From an uncultured Pelagibacteraceae bacterium (GTDB lineage Bacteria; Pseudomonadota; Alphaproteobacteria; Pelagibacterales; Pelagibacteraceae): 42,857 nt of DNA. Shown piece after piece: positions 8,662-16,767 of the stretch. The number at the start of each line of letters is the position of its first letter. Positions within the stretch are counted from its first letter, which is position 1. The position numbers and the translations under genes are program-made. The stretch lies in contig CACGXV010000002.1 in the NCBI GenBank assembly GCA_902577075.1, positions 1 through 42,857 of the forward strand, written 5' to 3'. The notes under the pieces were generated by a model. The model searched no databases and was not told the DNA's origin. It worked only from the letters and a program-made list of their open reading frames with translations.

Positions 8662-9707
8662 TTAAGTGTAACCTGTGCTTTCCGATCTGCTTCATCCACA
8701 ACTTCACCAAATCTCTCTGGATACTTTTCTCTCAACCAACCCATAATCCCCTCTGGGAAATAGATAACAATTACAACAATCAAAACTCCAAGAGCAACAT
8801 ACTGCCAACCTAAGAAGAAAGTCCAAAAACCTTCTTTAAATATATGAAATAAAGTTGCACCAATTACTGGGCCCCACAAGGTTCCTTTTCCTCCAAGTAT
8901 AGCCATCAAGACCATGAATACTCCCATTTCTCTTCCATCAAATGCAACATCAGTTGAGTCTATATACCCAACTAATCCACCCATGATACCTCCAGCCAAT
9001 CCACAGAAAAATGCAGAGATCATCCAACCAATAATTTTATATTTCATTGTTTGAATACCCATTGCTTCAGCTTTATCTTCGTTATCTCTAATTGCATTAA
9101 GAACAAGTTTAAATCTTGTTGAGTAAATTGCTTTAACTGCAAGAAACGTGAATACCAAAACTATGAAACTACAAAAGTAGAAAAACTCACCTCTTGCTTC
9201 TAATCTATCGACATTAGGAAATGGTGGTGTTGTAAAACCTTGCCCTGCTCCAATTATTTCTATTCCACCAGAAATTTCTCCAGCCGCAACTCCTAAACCC
9301 AATGTACAAATTGCAAAATAATGTCCTCTTAAACCTAAAATAGAATATCCTATAAGCCCTGCGATTATTGCTGGAACTACTGCAGCAACAGCTAAGCCAA
9401 CTGCAAAACCTTGAAAAAATTGAGCAGGAGTATGAACAAAAGTTTTTTCTCCACCACCCTCAGTCCACTCTCCTAAAGGAAAAAACATTCCTACCTGAAC
9501 TGAGGCACATAAATACATTCCCAGTCCATAAAACAAAATATTTCCAAAAGTATTATAACCCATTTCACCACCTTGGACGTTCCAAGTGATAGCTAGAATT
9601 ATTAATATACAAAGGATTGATAATTGAACTTTAAATGCTGGAAAAATAAAAGGTGCGGCAATACCAAATATTAAAATAGCACCATATAAAATAATATTTT
9701 TGTTCAT
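8658..9707 (-). CDS. livM: Branched-chain amino acid ABC transporter permease, LivM type (set 2)
   Basis: A permease of 349 residues with about nine hydrophobic segments. The LivM landmark GLRGHYFAICTLGLGVAAGE lies near residues 126-145, the coupling loop NAIRDNEDKAEAMGIQ near 202-217, and AILGGKGTLWGPVIGA near 266-281. The C-terminal tail after residue 330 is charged and cytoplasmic. It shares one base with livH upstream and four with livG downstream. Confidence 0.93.
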   Translation of the reverse strand: MNKNIILYGAILIFGIAAPFIFPAFKVQLSILCILIILAITWNVQGGEMGYNTFGNILFYGLGMYLCASVQVGMFFPLGEWTEGGGEKTFVHTPAQFFQGFAVGLAVAAVVPAIIAGLIGYSILGLRGHYFAICTLGLGVAAGEISGGIEIIGAGQGFTTPPFPNVDRLEARGEFFYFCSFIVLVFTFLAVKAIYSTRFKLVLNAIRDNEDKAEAMGIQTMKYKIIGWMISAFFCGLAGGIMGGLVGYIDSTDVAFDGREMGVFMVLMAILGGKGTLWGPVIGATLFHIFKEGFWTFFLGWQYVALGVLIVVIVIYFPEGIMGWLREKYPERFGEVVDEADRKAQVTLK

Positions 9708-10600
9708 TATTTTAGATATTCTCTTTTTCTTGAAAGTTTAAATCTTCTATAAACAAGTATTAAAACTAATAGTAAAAATACTGATCCAATTCTAAATTCT
9801 GTTCCTAAAATGTAATCTGCAAACTCCTCAAATACACCTAAACCCATACCTGACATTGCAACACCAGGTAAATTTCCAAGTCCAGCAACAATTACAATCA
9901 TAAAAGATCTAATTGTGTAAGGTAAGCCCATATAAGGGTGTATCGTGAATGTAATAGAAATAAGTGCTCCAGCTACTCCACAAAGAGCAGCATTTATTCC
10001 AAAAGTTGCCGCATAAACTTTTTCAGTGTCTACGCCTAATATTTTTGCAGCTCTAGCATTTTGGGCTGTAGCTCTAATAGCCCTTCCAAGCTTAGATTTT
10101 TTCATATAAATCACAAGCCCGATAGCAAACACAATACTTATAAATGCTGAAAAAATCTTTGAGTTTGGCAATGTAACAGAGTTATCAAACAGCATTGTTG
10201 TACCATATCCTGAGTTTGCAAGGACGACATCTGCACCAAATGCAAAGTTCATTAATTGCATGAATAAGATACTAATTCCAAAAGTTGCTAAAATTGAAAT
10301 GAATAGATCTCTATCAACTACTTTATTAATTACTAGTTTATAAATTATTACACCAACAAAATACATTATTATTGGTGAAACTATTACTCCCCATGCGGGA
10401 TGAATTCCATACAGATACATAAAGTATGCAATGTATCCTCCTAATATAACTAAATCACCTTGAGCAATATTAATAATATTCATAACTCCCCATTGAAGAG
10501 CCATTCCGTAGGCGATCAACGCAAATAAAATTCCAAGTAACAAGCCATCTAGTACGGCCTGTAAAGTTAACATCGGAACTTGGAAAATTAAAAAATCCAT
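9707..10600 (-). CDS. livH: Branched-chain amino acid ABC transporter permease, LivH type (set 2)
   Basis: A permease of 297 residues, the normal size for LivH. It shows NIAQGDLVILGGYIAY near residues 43-58, the coupling loop RATAQNARAAKILGVD near 175-190, and VIVAGLGNLPG near 236-246. It is the first gene after the hairpin that separates it from livK, so its expression should depend on read-through from the livK promoter or on a second promoter. I see no convincing second promoter in the 60 bp between them. Confidence 0.93.
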   Translation of the reverse strand: MDFLIFQVPMLTLQAVLDGLLLGILFALIAYGMALQWGVMNIINIAQGDLVILGGYIAYFMYLYGIHPAWGVIVSPIIMYFVGVIIYKLVINKVVDRDLFISILATFGISILFMQLMNFAFGADVVLANSGYGTTMLFDNSVTLPNSKIFSAFISIVFAIGLVIYMKKSKLGRAIRATAQNARAAKILGVDTEKVYAATFGINAALCGVAGALISITFTIHPYMGLPYTIRSFMIVIVAGLGNLPGVAMSGMGLGVFEEFADYILGTEFRIGSVFLLLVLILVYRRFKLSRKREYLK

Positions 10601-10617
10601 AACTTCTAAATGCTATA

Positions 10618-10647
10618 TAAAAAAAAGCCCCCTATTGCTAGGGGGCT
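10618..10647 (-). terminator. Intrinsic terminator/attenuating hairpin between livK and livH
   Basis: On the minus strand an 8-bp perfect stem (AGCCCCCT with AGGGGGCT, 6-nt loop) is followed by a run of U residues. This is a textbook Rho-independent terminator and by far the most GC-rich element in the operon. It lies just after the livK stop codon. It probably lets the binding-protein mRNA accumulate over the permease and ATPase mRNAs; that stoichiometric role is inferred from position. Confidence 0.92.
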
Positions 10648-10661
10648 AATATTATTTTTAA

Positions 10662-11900
10662 TTATCTTTCAGACCACTTAGGAATTGGGTGAATTAATTC
10701 AGCTGATGCCCATTTTAATGGAGCTACAACTTTATTTTCACATTTTCCTGCGTCATCACACATCACTTGGAAAAGTACCATTGGTTTGTCAACGTTCTGA
10801 CCACCTTCGGCAAACTTAATATTTCCATAGAATGTTTGCATATTAGTAGCTGCAAGAGCGTCTCTTACTTTCTTTTGATCAAAAGTATTTGCTCTTTCAA
10901 ATGCATCTTTAAATACTAATAAAGCAGCTGATGATTCTGCTGATTGGTATGGTGGATCATAACCAAATAATTTCTCAAAGTCGGCAGCATATGTCATGCC
11001 ATCTTTGAAAAAATCATCTTTGTAAGTTAATGTTTTATGCCACTGAGATGCACATAAAGCGTACTGTGAGTTCTTGCCATGTTGCTTAGATAATTTAGCA
11101 GCATCACAGTGTGTCATTGCTAACATTGGAACATCAACTTTCATTTCGGCTATTTGTCTGATTGCAGTTAATGCACCTTTTGTATGACCTGATACAACTA
11201 ATACATCTGGCTTAACAGCTTTAACTTTTGCTAAAGTTGCAGCCATATCATTTAGCTCTTTTGGTAGTTTATCGTCAATTATGATTTTAGATCCAGTTCT
11301 TTCAGCTGCATCTAGAATACCCAATCTAACATCCTGTGAGAATGCATCTTGCTCAAAAGCTTGTGCAATTCTTACACCTTTTCCACCATTCAATGCTACT
11401 GCTGTTTCAATTGCAACATCTAAATATAAGTTTGCTGGTGCAAGCACTGCAAATAAATATTTATAACCTTTTGTAAATAAAGATCTTGATGCACCATTAG
11501 CTTCAACCATTGGAACACCATATTTCTCAGTTACAGGTGCAATTGCTTTTGTTAAACCAGAACTATATGGCCCAAGCATAAACTCAACACCGTCTTGTGA
11601 AATTAATCTTTCTGCAAGTTGTGCTGCTCTTTTTGGATTTGACTCATCATCGTAATAGATAATATCAAACTTGTAAGTTTTTCCTCCAACTTTAACACCA
11701 CCCATCTCGTTTATTCTATCAACGGCCATATTATAACCGTTTTGAGTGTGAACACCGTTAGATGAATATTTTCCAGTTAAAGAAATTGCGGCACCTAAGA
11801 TAATTTTATCACCAACAACCTTTGCAAATGAAACAACTGAAGTTGAAAATAAAATTGCTATTGCAGAAACAAATGTAATTATAATGTTTTTAATTTTCAT
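10662..11900 (-). CDS. livK: Branched-chain amino acid ABC transporter substrate-binding protein
   Basis: Periplasmic solute-binding protein (type 1 periplasmic-binding fold, Peripla_BP_6) of transporter set 2, 412 residues. A signal peptide covers residues 1-26 (hydrophobic core IIITFVSAIAILF, cleavage after SFA). The mature start carries the family phrase ILGAAISLTGKYSSNG, and NPKRAAQLAERLI is near residues 90-102. It has a strong Shine-Dalgarno (GAGGAG) and a good promoter, in contrast to most genes here. The terminator right after it fits high expression. Ligand specificity cannot be told from sequence. Confidence 0.93.
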   Translation of the reverse strand: MKIKNIIITFVSAIAILFSTSVVSFAKVVGDKIILGAAISLTGKYSSNGVHTQNGYNMAVDRINEMGGVKVGGKTYKFDIIYYDDESNPKRAAQLAERLISQDGVEFMLGPYSSGLTKAIAPVTEKYGVPMVEANGASRSLFTKGYKYLFAVLAPANLYLDVAIETAVALNGGKGVRIAQAFEQDAFSQDVRLGILDAAERTGSKIIIDDKLPKELNDMAATLAKVKAVKPDVLVVSGHTKGALTAIRQIAEMKVDVPMLAMTHCDAAKLSKQHGKNSQYALCASQWHKTLTYKDDFFKDGMTYAADFEKLFGYDPPYQSAESSAALLVFKDAFERANTFDQKKVRDALAATNMQTFYGNIKFAEGGQNVDKPMVLFQVMCDDAGKCENKVVAPLKWASAELIHPIPKWSER

Positions 11901-11935
11901 TTATCTCCTCTTATTAATTAATTAATTTAAACCTT

Positions 11936-11964
11936 ATTAAACTAAGAAATCAGTTTTTTTTCAA
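11936..11964 (-). promoter_or_regulatory. Predicted sigma-70 promoter of livK operon
   Basis: On the minus strand TTGAAA (bases 11959-11964) and TTTAAT (11936-11941) are separated by exactly 17 bp, each one base off consensus. The expected transcript start is near 11929, giving a short AT-rich leader. That leader includes a GAGGAG ribosome-binding site (11905-11910) before the ATG. Confidence 0.65.
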
Positions 11965-11988
11965 GTAACAGTAGTATCGCATTAAGGG

Positions 11989-12603
11989 TCAATATTGTTG
12001 CATAAATGCAATTATGAGAGCTATAACAATTAAGACGCACGCAGAAATTGTGTTTATGACCTTTGCTTTTGCTTTAACCCACATAATCATTTTATTTGCT
12101 AAGACTGCATAACCAACTAAAGATAAAAAATCTAATATTACATAAGTTGTTATTAAAATTAAAAATTGTGCAACATAGTTTGAATTAAAATCAATGAATT
12201 GAGGAAAAATAAAAGGAAAGAACATCCAAGCTTTAGGACTTGTCCCCGCAACTAAAAAACCATCTTTAAAAAATGATAACGAACTTTTTTGCAAAGTTTC
12301 ACCTGAGTTAATATCTTTAGGTTTAGATTTGTAAATATCGAATGCCAGGTAAAGTATATAAATTACACCAAACCATTTAAAAATATTTAATAAAGTAGGA
12401 TTATCAGAAATAAAAGAGCCGATTACAAAAATTACAAGACATGCTTGAATAATATTTGCGGTAACATCTCCTAAGGCAGTCCAAATACAATTTCTAACAC
12501 CATAATTCATAGAATATGAAATAATAACAATTCTAGGAGTTCCAGGAGTAATAAACATGAACAAGATAATTTGAAGAAAAAGAAAATAATTTAAAGGAAG
12601 CAT
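11989..12603 (-). CDS. LysE/RhtB-family amino acid exporter
   Basis: A 204-residue membrane protein with about six hydrophobic segments, matching the LysE/RhtB efflux superfamily. The N-terminal motif FITPGTPRIV (about residues 17-26) stands where most members have TPGPN. The middle segment GTSPKAWMFF (about 118-127) matches the usual GxxNPKxxLFF pattern with S in place of N. It probably exports an amino acid; the substrate is unknown. It is transcribed away from the DUF2805 gene and stops about 25 bp before the livK -35 element. Confidence 0.85.
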   Translation of the reverse strand: MLPLNYFLFLQIILFMFITPGTPRIVIISYSMNYGVRNCIWTALGDVTANIIQACLVIFVIGSFISDNPTLLNIFKWFGVIYILYLAFDIYKSKPKDINSGETLQKSSLSFFKDGFLVAGTSPKAWMFFPFIFPQFIDFNSNYVAQFLILITTYVILDFLSLVGYAVLANKMIMWVKAKAKVINTISACVLIVIALIIAFMQQY

Positions 12604-12640
12604 GATGGATAGCCCTAAAAAACCGGGAGCTAAAGATGGC

Positions 12641-12672
12641 TAGATAGGACTATCTAAAAGTGATATTATCAC
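12641..12672. promoter_or_regulatory. Two adjacent inverted repeats in the lysE divergent promoter region
   Basis: Bases 12641-12656 form a 7-2-7 inverted repeat (TAGATAG/CTATCTA). Bases 12660-12672 form a 5-3-5 inverted repeat (GTGAT/ATCAC). Both lie in the 118-bp gap between the divergent lysE and DUF2805 genes. Such short dyads are typical of dimeric repressor or activator sites; no regulator is identified here. Confidence 0.4.
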
Positions 12673-12721
12673 AGGTATATAAATTTGCATTAGTTATTTA
12701 TTTCAAGATTGCTGGAATTTT

Positions 12722-13021
12722 ATGAAAAAAAGTCACAGGCCTACAACCAGAGTTAAAAAACCTGAACCAAAACCTGGTAGTCCAGACTGGGTCATTTGGG
12801 CAGCATGGGCAGATAGAATTACATTTGAAGACATCGAAAAAAAAACTGGAAAAACAGAGTCTGACGTAATCAAGATAATGAGAAGAAATTTAAAACCTTC
12901 ATCTTTTAGGTTGTGGAGAAAAAGAGTAAATTCACAAAGCATTAAACATAGAAAAAAGTTTGAATATTCAAGAAAACAAATAAGAGTTAAGATAAAGAAA
13001 AATGAAATTTATAACTGGTAA
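12722..13021 (+). CDS. DUF2805 / TIGR03643 family small protein
   Basis: A 99-residue basic protein. The core WAAWADRITFEDIEKKTG (about residues 26-43) followed by IKIMRRNLKPSSFRLWRKRV (about 50-69) matches the DUF2805/TIGR03643 family, whose members are predicted to have a helix-turn-helix-like fold. The function is unknown. The C-terminal third is lysine- and arginine-rich, consistent with nucleic-acid binding (inference). It is divergent from lysE and 28 bp upstream of the glutaredoxin gene, so it could be co-transcribed with it. Confidence 0.75.
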   Translation: MKKSHRPTTRVKKPEPKPGSPDWVIWAAWADRITFEDIEKKTGKTESDVIKIMRRNLKPSSFRLWRKRVNSQSIKHRKKFEYSRKQIRVKIKKNEIYNW

Positions 13022-13049
13022 AATCAAAAAATATAATTATATCTAAAGC

Positions 13050-13304
13050 ATGAAAAATATAACAATGTATTCAGGACCAATGTGTGCATTTTGCGATGCT
13101 GCAAAAAGATTATTAAAAAGAAATAATCTTGAATACAAAGTAATTGACGTATCTACAGGTCCAGAGCTTATAGATGAAATGATTCAAAAAGCTAATGGTA
13201 GAAGAACAATTCCTCAAATTTTTTTTAACGATGAACATATTGGTGGATATCAAGAACTAAGAGACCTTGAAAAAAATGGTCAACTAGAAGCATCTTTAAA
13301 GTAA
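13050..13304 (+). CDS. grxC: Glutaredoxin (dithiol, GrxC type)
   Basis: An 84-residue thioredoxin-fold protein with the dithiol active site MCAFC near residues 11-15. The cis-proline segment RRTIPQIFFN (about 51-60) and glutathione-binding HIGGYQEL (about 63-70) are both present. Glutaredoxins reduce disulfides and mixed disulfides with glutathione in the cytoplasm. The length and motifs are normal. It ends one base from the convergent DUF1479 gene, leaving no room for a terminator. Confidence 0.93.
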   Translation: MKNITMYSGPMCAFCDAAKRLLKRNNLEYKVIDVSTGPELIDEMIQKANGRRTIPQIFFNDEHIGGYQELRDLEKNGQLEASLK

Positions 13305-13305
13305 A

Positions 13306-14541
13306 TTAATTCCAATCAATTAAACCTAATTGTTTTTTTGCTAATTCACTTAAGTCATTAACTTTGACTCTACCTTTATAATTTACTTCGTAATCTTCAG
13401 GAGCAAAATCAGGTGGACTTTTGCCCTCAATAAATTTTTTGGATTGTTTTTTTATATAATCAATATTTTTTTTACAATAGGGTGTTGCTCCAACATAAAT
13501 AACGTTTGAGTAATTTTTTCCTTTGTGTTTTTCCTCAACTGCATGCACTACATCCGGATGCCACCAAATAGTATCTCCAGGATTCATTTTAGGAATTGAA
13601 ATTAAACCTTCTAGCAGTAAACTGTGATATTTTTCATTTATCGATAAAGCTTTTCCTGCTTTTGATCCACATAATTCATTTTCAGGAACATCATCTAATA
13701 AAGCTCTTGTTAAAACGTATGACATTCCTTTTACAATAGGAATTAATTGTAAAGTTCCATCATTTGGACCTTGTTCTGTTAAGGCAGTCCATCCTTGAAA
13801 TGTTCTAAATACATGTGCTACTGCAGGAGACTCAAATTCAATTGTTTCATCTCTATATTTAGCATCAAATGGATTAAAATTTTCGAAATTGTCTGAAAAA
13901 ATATCATTGTAAATTTTTTGATATGCTTTATCTGTCCATCTTTCAATAGATCCAGCATCACAATGTGGAGATAAACCTAAAGTATCATCTCCTGGTTCTC
14001 TTCTTCTTACTCGATCTGCATAAACAAGTTCTCTATTCGGATCAAATACATTTTTGCCCTCATAATTATAATTCCAAAAATTGTTCAACCATTTTTTAAC
14101 GGTTTCCATTTCTTTAGAATGTCTAATTTCTGATTGCGCTTTAGACCAATACAAACCAAAAATTTGAGGTTTTCCTGATTTTAAGTCACTAAAGTATTTG
14201 TCTATACCAATCTTTTTTTTTTGGTCTTCAAAATAATTATTTTCCAAGACATATTTATCTAAATCTTCATTTAAATCTTTCACCTTGTTTTTATCAAAAA
14301 CGTTTCTAATAATAACGCATCCACGTTTGAATACTTTATCTTTTATTGTGGCTTGATCCTTAGTTGAAATATCCTCAAATTCTATTTCGGGAATAATTGT
14401 ATCTTTTGACTCTTTAATTATTGTAACTTCTTTTTGAATATATTTTTCAATTTTTTTAAAATTATTAACAACATTTTTTGATTTATTTCTGAGCTTAATT
14501 TTTTCAGAAATAATCTTATTTTGTATTTCTATTAAATTCAT
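13306..14541 (-). CDS. DUF1479 (YbiU-like) putative Fe(II)/2-oxoglutarate dioxygenase
   Basis: A 411-residue cytoplasmic protein of the DUF1479 family (E. coli YbiU type), which has the double-stranded beta-helix dioxygenase fold. The metal site is visible as SPHCDAGS (about residues 190-197, an H-x-D motif) and the distal histidine in WWHPDVVHAVE (about 329-339). FRGWTAL-like FQGWTALTEQGPNDGTLQL near 244-262 is a further family landmark. The substrate is unknown for the family. The N-terminal 80 residues are charged and helical. It is a single gene, 13 bp downstream of msrB on the same strand. Confidence 0.82.
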   Translation of the reverse strand: MNLIEIQNKIISEKIKLRNKSKNVVNNFKKIEKYIQKEVTIIKESKDTIIPEIEFEDISTKDQATIKDKVFKRGCVIIRNVFDKNKVKDLNEDLDKYVLENNYFEDQKKKIGIDKYFSDLKSGKPQIFGLYWSKAQSEIRHSKEMETVKKWLNNFWNYNYEGKNVFDPNRELVYADRVRRREPGDDTLGLSPHCDAGSIERWTDKAYQKIYNDIFSDNFENFNPFDAKYRDETIEFESPAVAHVFRTFQGWTALTEQGPNDGTLQLIPIVKGMSYVLTRALLDDVPENELCGSKAGKALSINEKYHSLLLEGLISIPKMNPGDTIWWHPDVVHAVEEKHKGKNYSNVIYVGATPYCKKNIDYIKKQSKKFIEGKSPPDFAPEDYEVNYKGRVKVNDLSELAKKQLGLIDWN

Positions 14542-14554
14542 TAATTGAAATCGA

Positions 14555-14923
14555 TTATTTTGGTTTAAAAACTAGGCACACTCCGTTATTACAATATCTT
14601 TTACCAGATGGCTGTGGTCCATCATCAAATATATGTCCATGGTGCCCACCACATTTTTTACAGTGATATTCGGTCCTAGCATATCCAATATGATGATCAG
14701 TTTTAGTTTCAAATACATCAGGAAGGGACTCGTAAAATGAAGGCCATCCTGAACCACTTTCATACTTGGTATTAGAGTCGAATAATTTTGTCCCACAATT
14801 TGCACAAAAATAGCTACCCTCTCTCTTTTCAAAATTTAATTCACTAGAGCCTGGAGCTTCTGTTGCTTCTTCAAATAAAACTTTTTTTTGTTGGTCTGAT
14901 AAATTTGGGTTATTTTTTGTCAT
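14555..14923 (-). CDS. msrB: Peptide-methionine (R)-S-oxide reductase MsrB
   Basis: Repairs methionine-R-sulfoxide in proteins. The 122 residues carry two zinc CxxC motifs, CANC (about 40-43) and CKKC (about 89-92). The conserved GSGWPSFY is near 57-64, and HHGHIFDDGPQPSGKRYC near 95-112 ends at the catalytic cysteine. The usual N-S-A after that cysteine is replaced by N-N-G-V-C, so a second cysteine lies close to the active site. It overlaps the upstream HDAC-like gene by 14 bp. Confidence 0.93.
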   Translation of the reverse strand: MTKNNPNLSDQQKKVLFEEATEAPGSSELNFEKREGSYFCANCGTKLFDSNTKYESGSGWPSFYESLPDVFETKTDHHIGYARTEYHCKKCGGHHGHIFDDGPQPSGKRYCNNGVCLVFKPK

Positions 14924-15815
14924 TTAAATATTTTGCACAATTTTTATGTAAACTTGCATGCAATTCAACAAGTTTTTCAAAATCTTTATTATAACCACCA
15001 CCTAAAACTCCACAAATGGGAATTCTTCTTTCAAAAAAGTTCCTAATAACCATGTCGTCTCTCTTATTTATTCCTAAGTCAGATATTTTTAACTTGCCTA
15101 ATCTATCACCTAAATGAATATCAACTCCTGCAATATAAAATACAAAATCGAAATTAAAATCGTTTAAAAAAATCAAATTTTTTTTTAAAATATCTAAGTA
15201 TTGTAAATCTTCCATGTCTTGTTCGAGTTCAACATCTAAATCACTTTTTGATTTTATAGGAGGGTAATTTACTTTTGAGTGCATGCTAAAAGTAAAAACA
15301 TTGTTTTCATTTTTAAATATTTCTGCGTTTCCATTGCCTTGGTGAACATCTAGATCAAGAATGAGAATTTTATTAGCTAATCCTCTTTTGAGTAGATATT
15401 TCGCAGCAACTGCTACATCGTTAAAAACACAAAATCCTGCTCCCTCGTCGTAAATTGCATGGTGACTCCCTCCAGCGGTATTACAAGCTACTCCATAGTT
15501 AATAGCCAATTTAGAAGCTAAGACAGTTCCACCTGTTGCTACTAAAGACCTTCTGACAACACTATCAACTAAAGGGAACCCTATTTTTTTAACTAACGTA
15601 TCTTCTAATGTTTTATTTTTAATTTTATAAATATACTCCTCTGAGTGAACCTCTTTAAGTGTATCGATTGAGCATGGTTCAGGTTTATAAAATTTTTTAA
15701 CTACTTTTTCATTTTTAAGAAAATTTGCTAATTCGCCAAACTTTTTAATTGGAAATTTGTTATCATCACCAATCTTTGCTTCATAATCAGGATGATTTAC
15801 AACTGGTAATTCCAC
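14910..15815 (-). CDS. Histone deacetylase-family (AcuC/acetylpolyamine amidohydrolase-like) zinc hydrolase
   Basis: A 301-residue arginase/deacetylase-fold enzyme. The active-site histidine pair is in GGSHHA (about residues 114-119), the zinc ligands are in LDLDVHQGNG (about 152-161) and GVDIHLGD (about 228-235), and the catalytic tyrosine is in LGGGY (about 268-272). It removes acyl groups from a lysine, polyamine or similar amine; bacterial members are mostly uncharacterised. The start codon is GTG; it is supported because the N terminus (PVVNHPDYE) matches the family start. It lies 1 bp after the dehydrogenase gene. Confidence 0.87.
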   Translation of the reverse strand: MELPVVNHPDYEAKIGDDNKFPIKKFGELANFLKNEKVVKKFYKPEPCSIDTLKEVHSEEYIYKIKNKTLEDTLVKKIGFPLVDSVVRRSLVATGGTVLASKLAINYGVACNTAGGSHHAIYDEGAGFCVFNDVAVAAKYLLKRGLANKILILDLDVHQGNGNAEIFKNENNVFTFSMHSKVNYPPIKSKSDLDVELEQDMEDLQYLDILKKNLIFLNDFNFDFVFYIAGVDIHLGDRLGKLKISDLGINKRDDMVIRNFFERRIPICGVLGGGYNKDFEKLVELHASLHKNCAKYLNDKK

Positions 15816-15816
15816 T

Positions 15817-16767
15817 TTACTTTATTTCTCTTATAGGCTTGCCGGCAACACAAGCTTCTAAATTTTCAATCATTTGTGTATAAAAAATAGAATAATTTTC
15901 AGCTGTTACATAACCTACGTGTGGAAGTAAAAGTGCATTAGGTACAAATCTTAATTTGTGACCAGCAGGCAAAGGCTCTTTATCATAAACATCAATTCCA
16001 GCACCAGCAATTACATTAGTTGAAAGTGCTATAATCAAATCATCTTCATTTACAATTGGACCTCTTGAGGTATTAATCAAAAAGGCTGTTTTTTTCATTT
16101 TATCAAACTCAGCAAGTTTAAAACAATCTTTATATCTTTCTCCTCCTTGTACATGAATTGATATGAAATCAGAATTTTGGATAATATCTTCTTTGCTTGA
16201 AGGCAAAACATCTAGCTCTTTACATTTATCTAGACTAAGATTTTCACTCCAAGCCATTACTTGCATACCAAACGCTTTTCCAATTTTGGCAACTTGAGAT
16301 CCAACTTTTCCTAAACCAATAAGACCAAGAATTTTTCCTTTTAATTCAACTCCCACTGTTGTCTGCCAATAGCCTTGGTACATATTATCAACTTCCACTT
16401 TAATATTTCTTGCTAGTCCTAAAATTAAGGCCCATGTTAATTCACATGTTGGATTTGAATTGATTTCTGTGCCTGTAACAATAATTTTAGCTTTTTTTGT
16501 TGCTTCAAGATCTATGGCTTTATTTCTCATTCCGCTTGTAGAGATGTATTTTAGTTTTTTTAAACTTTTAATAATATTTGAGGTAATTGAAGTTCTTTCT
16601 CTCATAATAAGCAGAGCTTCAAATTCTTTTAATTTTTCTATGGCGTCGACCTCGTTTTCAAAAGGTTCACTAAAAATCTCAATATCAAATTTTGATGAAA
16701 GATTTTTCAAATCAATAAATTCTTGAGCAATATTTTGATAATCGTCTAAAATAGCAACTTTAAGCAT
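15817..16767 (-). CDS. D-2-hydroxyacid dehydrogenase (SerA/PdxB superfamily)
   Basis: A NAD-dependent dehydrogenase of 316 residues. The NAD site GLGKVGSQVA lies near residues 150-159. The catalytic arginine is in NTSRGPIV (about 231-238), glutamate in DVYDKEPLP (about 258-266) and histidine in LLPHVGY (about 279-285). The reading frame extends 17 codons further upstream into the EamA gene. I place the start at the ATG giving MLKVAILDDYQN, where the family fold begins, which overlaps eamA by 8 bp. It may interconvert 2-oxo and D-2-hydroxy acids; phosphoglycerate dehydrogenase activity is less likely because no ACT domain follows. Confidence 0.87.
   Translation of the reverse strand: MLKVAILDDYQNIAQEFIDLKNLSSKFDIEIFSEPFENEVDAIEKLKEFEALLIMRERTSITSNIIKSLKKLKYISTSGMRNKAIDLEATKKAKIIVTGTEINSNPTCELTWALILGLARNIKVEVDNMYQGYWQTTVGVELKGKILGLIGLGKVGSQVAKIGKAFGMQVMAWSENLSLDKCKELDVLPSSKEDIIQNSDFISIHVQGGERYKDCFKLAEFDKMKKTAFLINTSRGPIVNEDDLIIALSTNVIAGAGIDVYDKEPLPAGHKLRFVPNALLLPHVGYVTAENYSIFYTQMIENLEACVAGKPIREIK

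Noticed and set aside
12604..12660. Transcription terminator or riboswitch upstream of lysE
   Set aside because: The inverted repeats have very short loops and no T run, and the region lies before both divergent starts, so operator sites are more likely.
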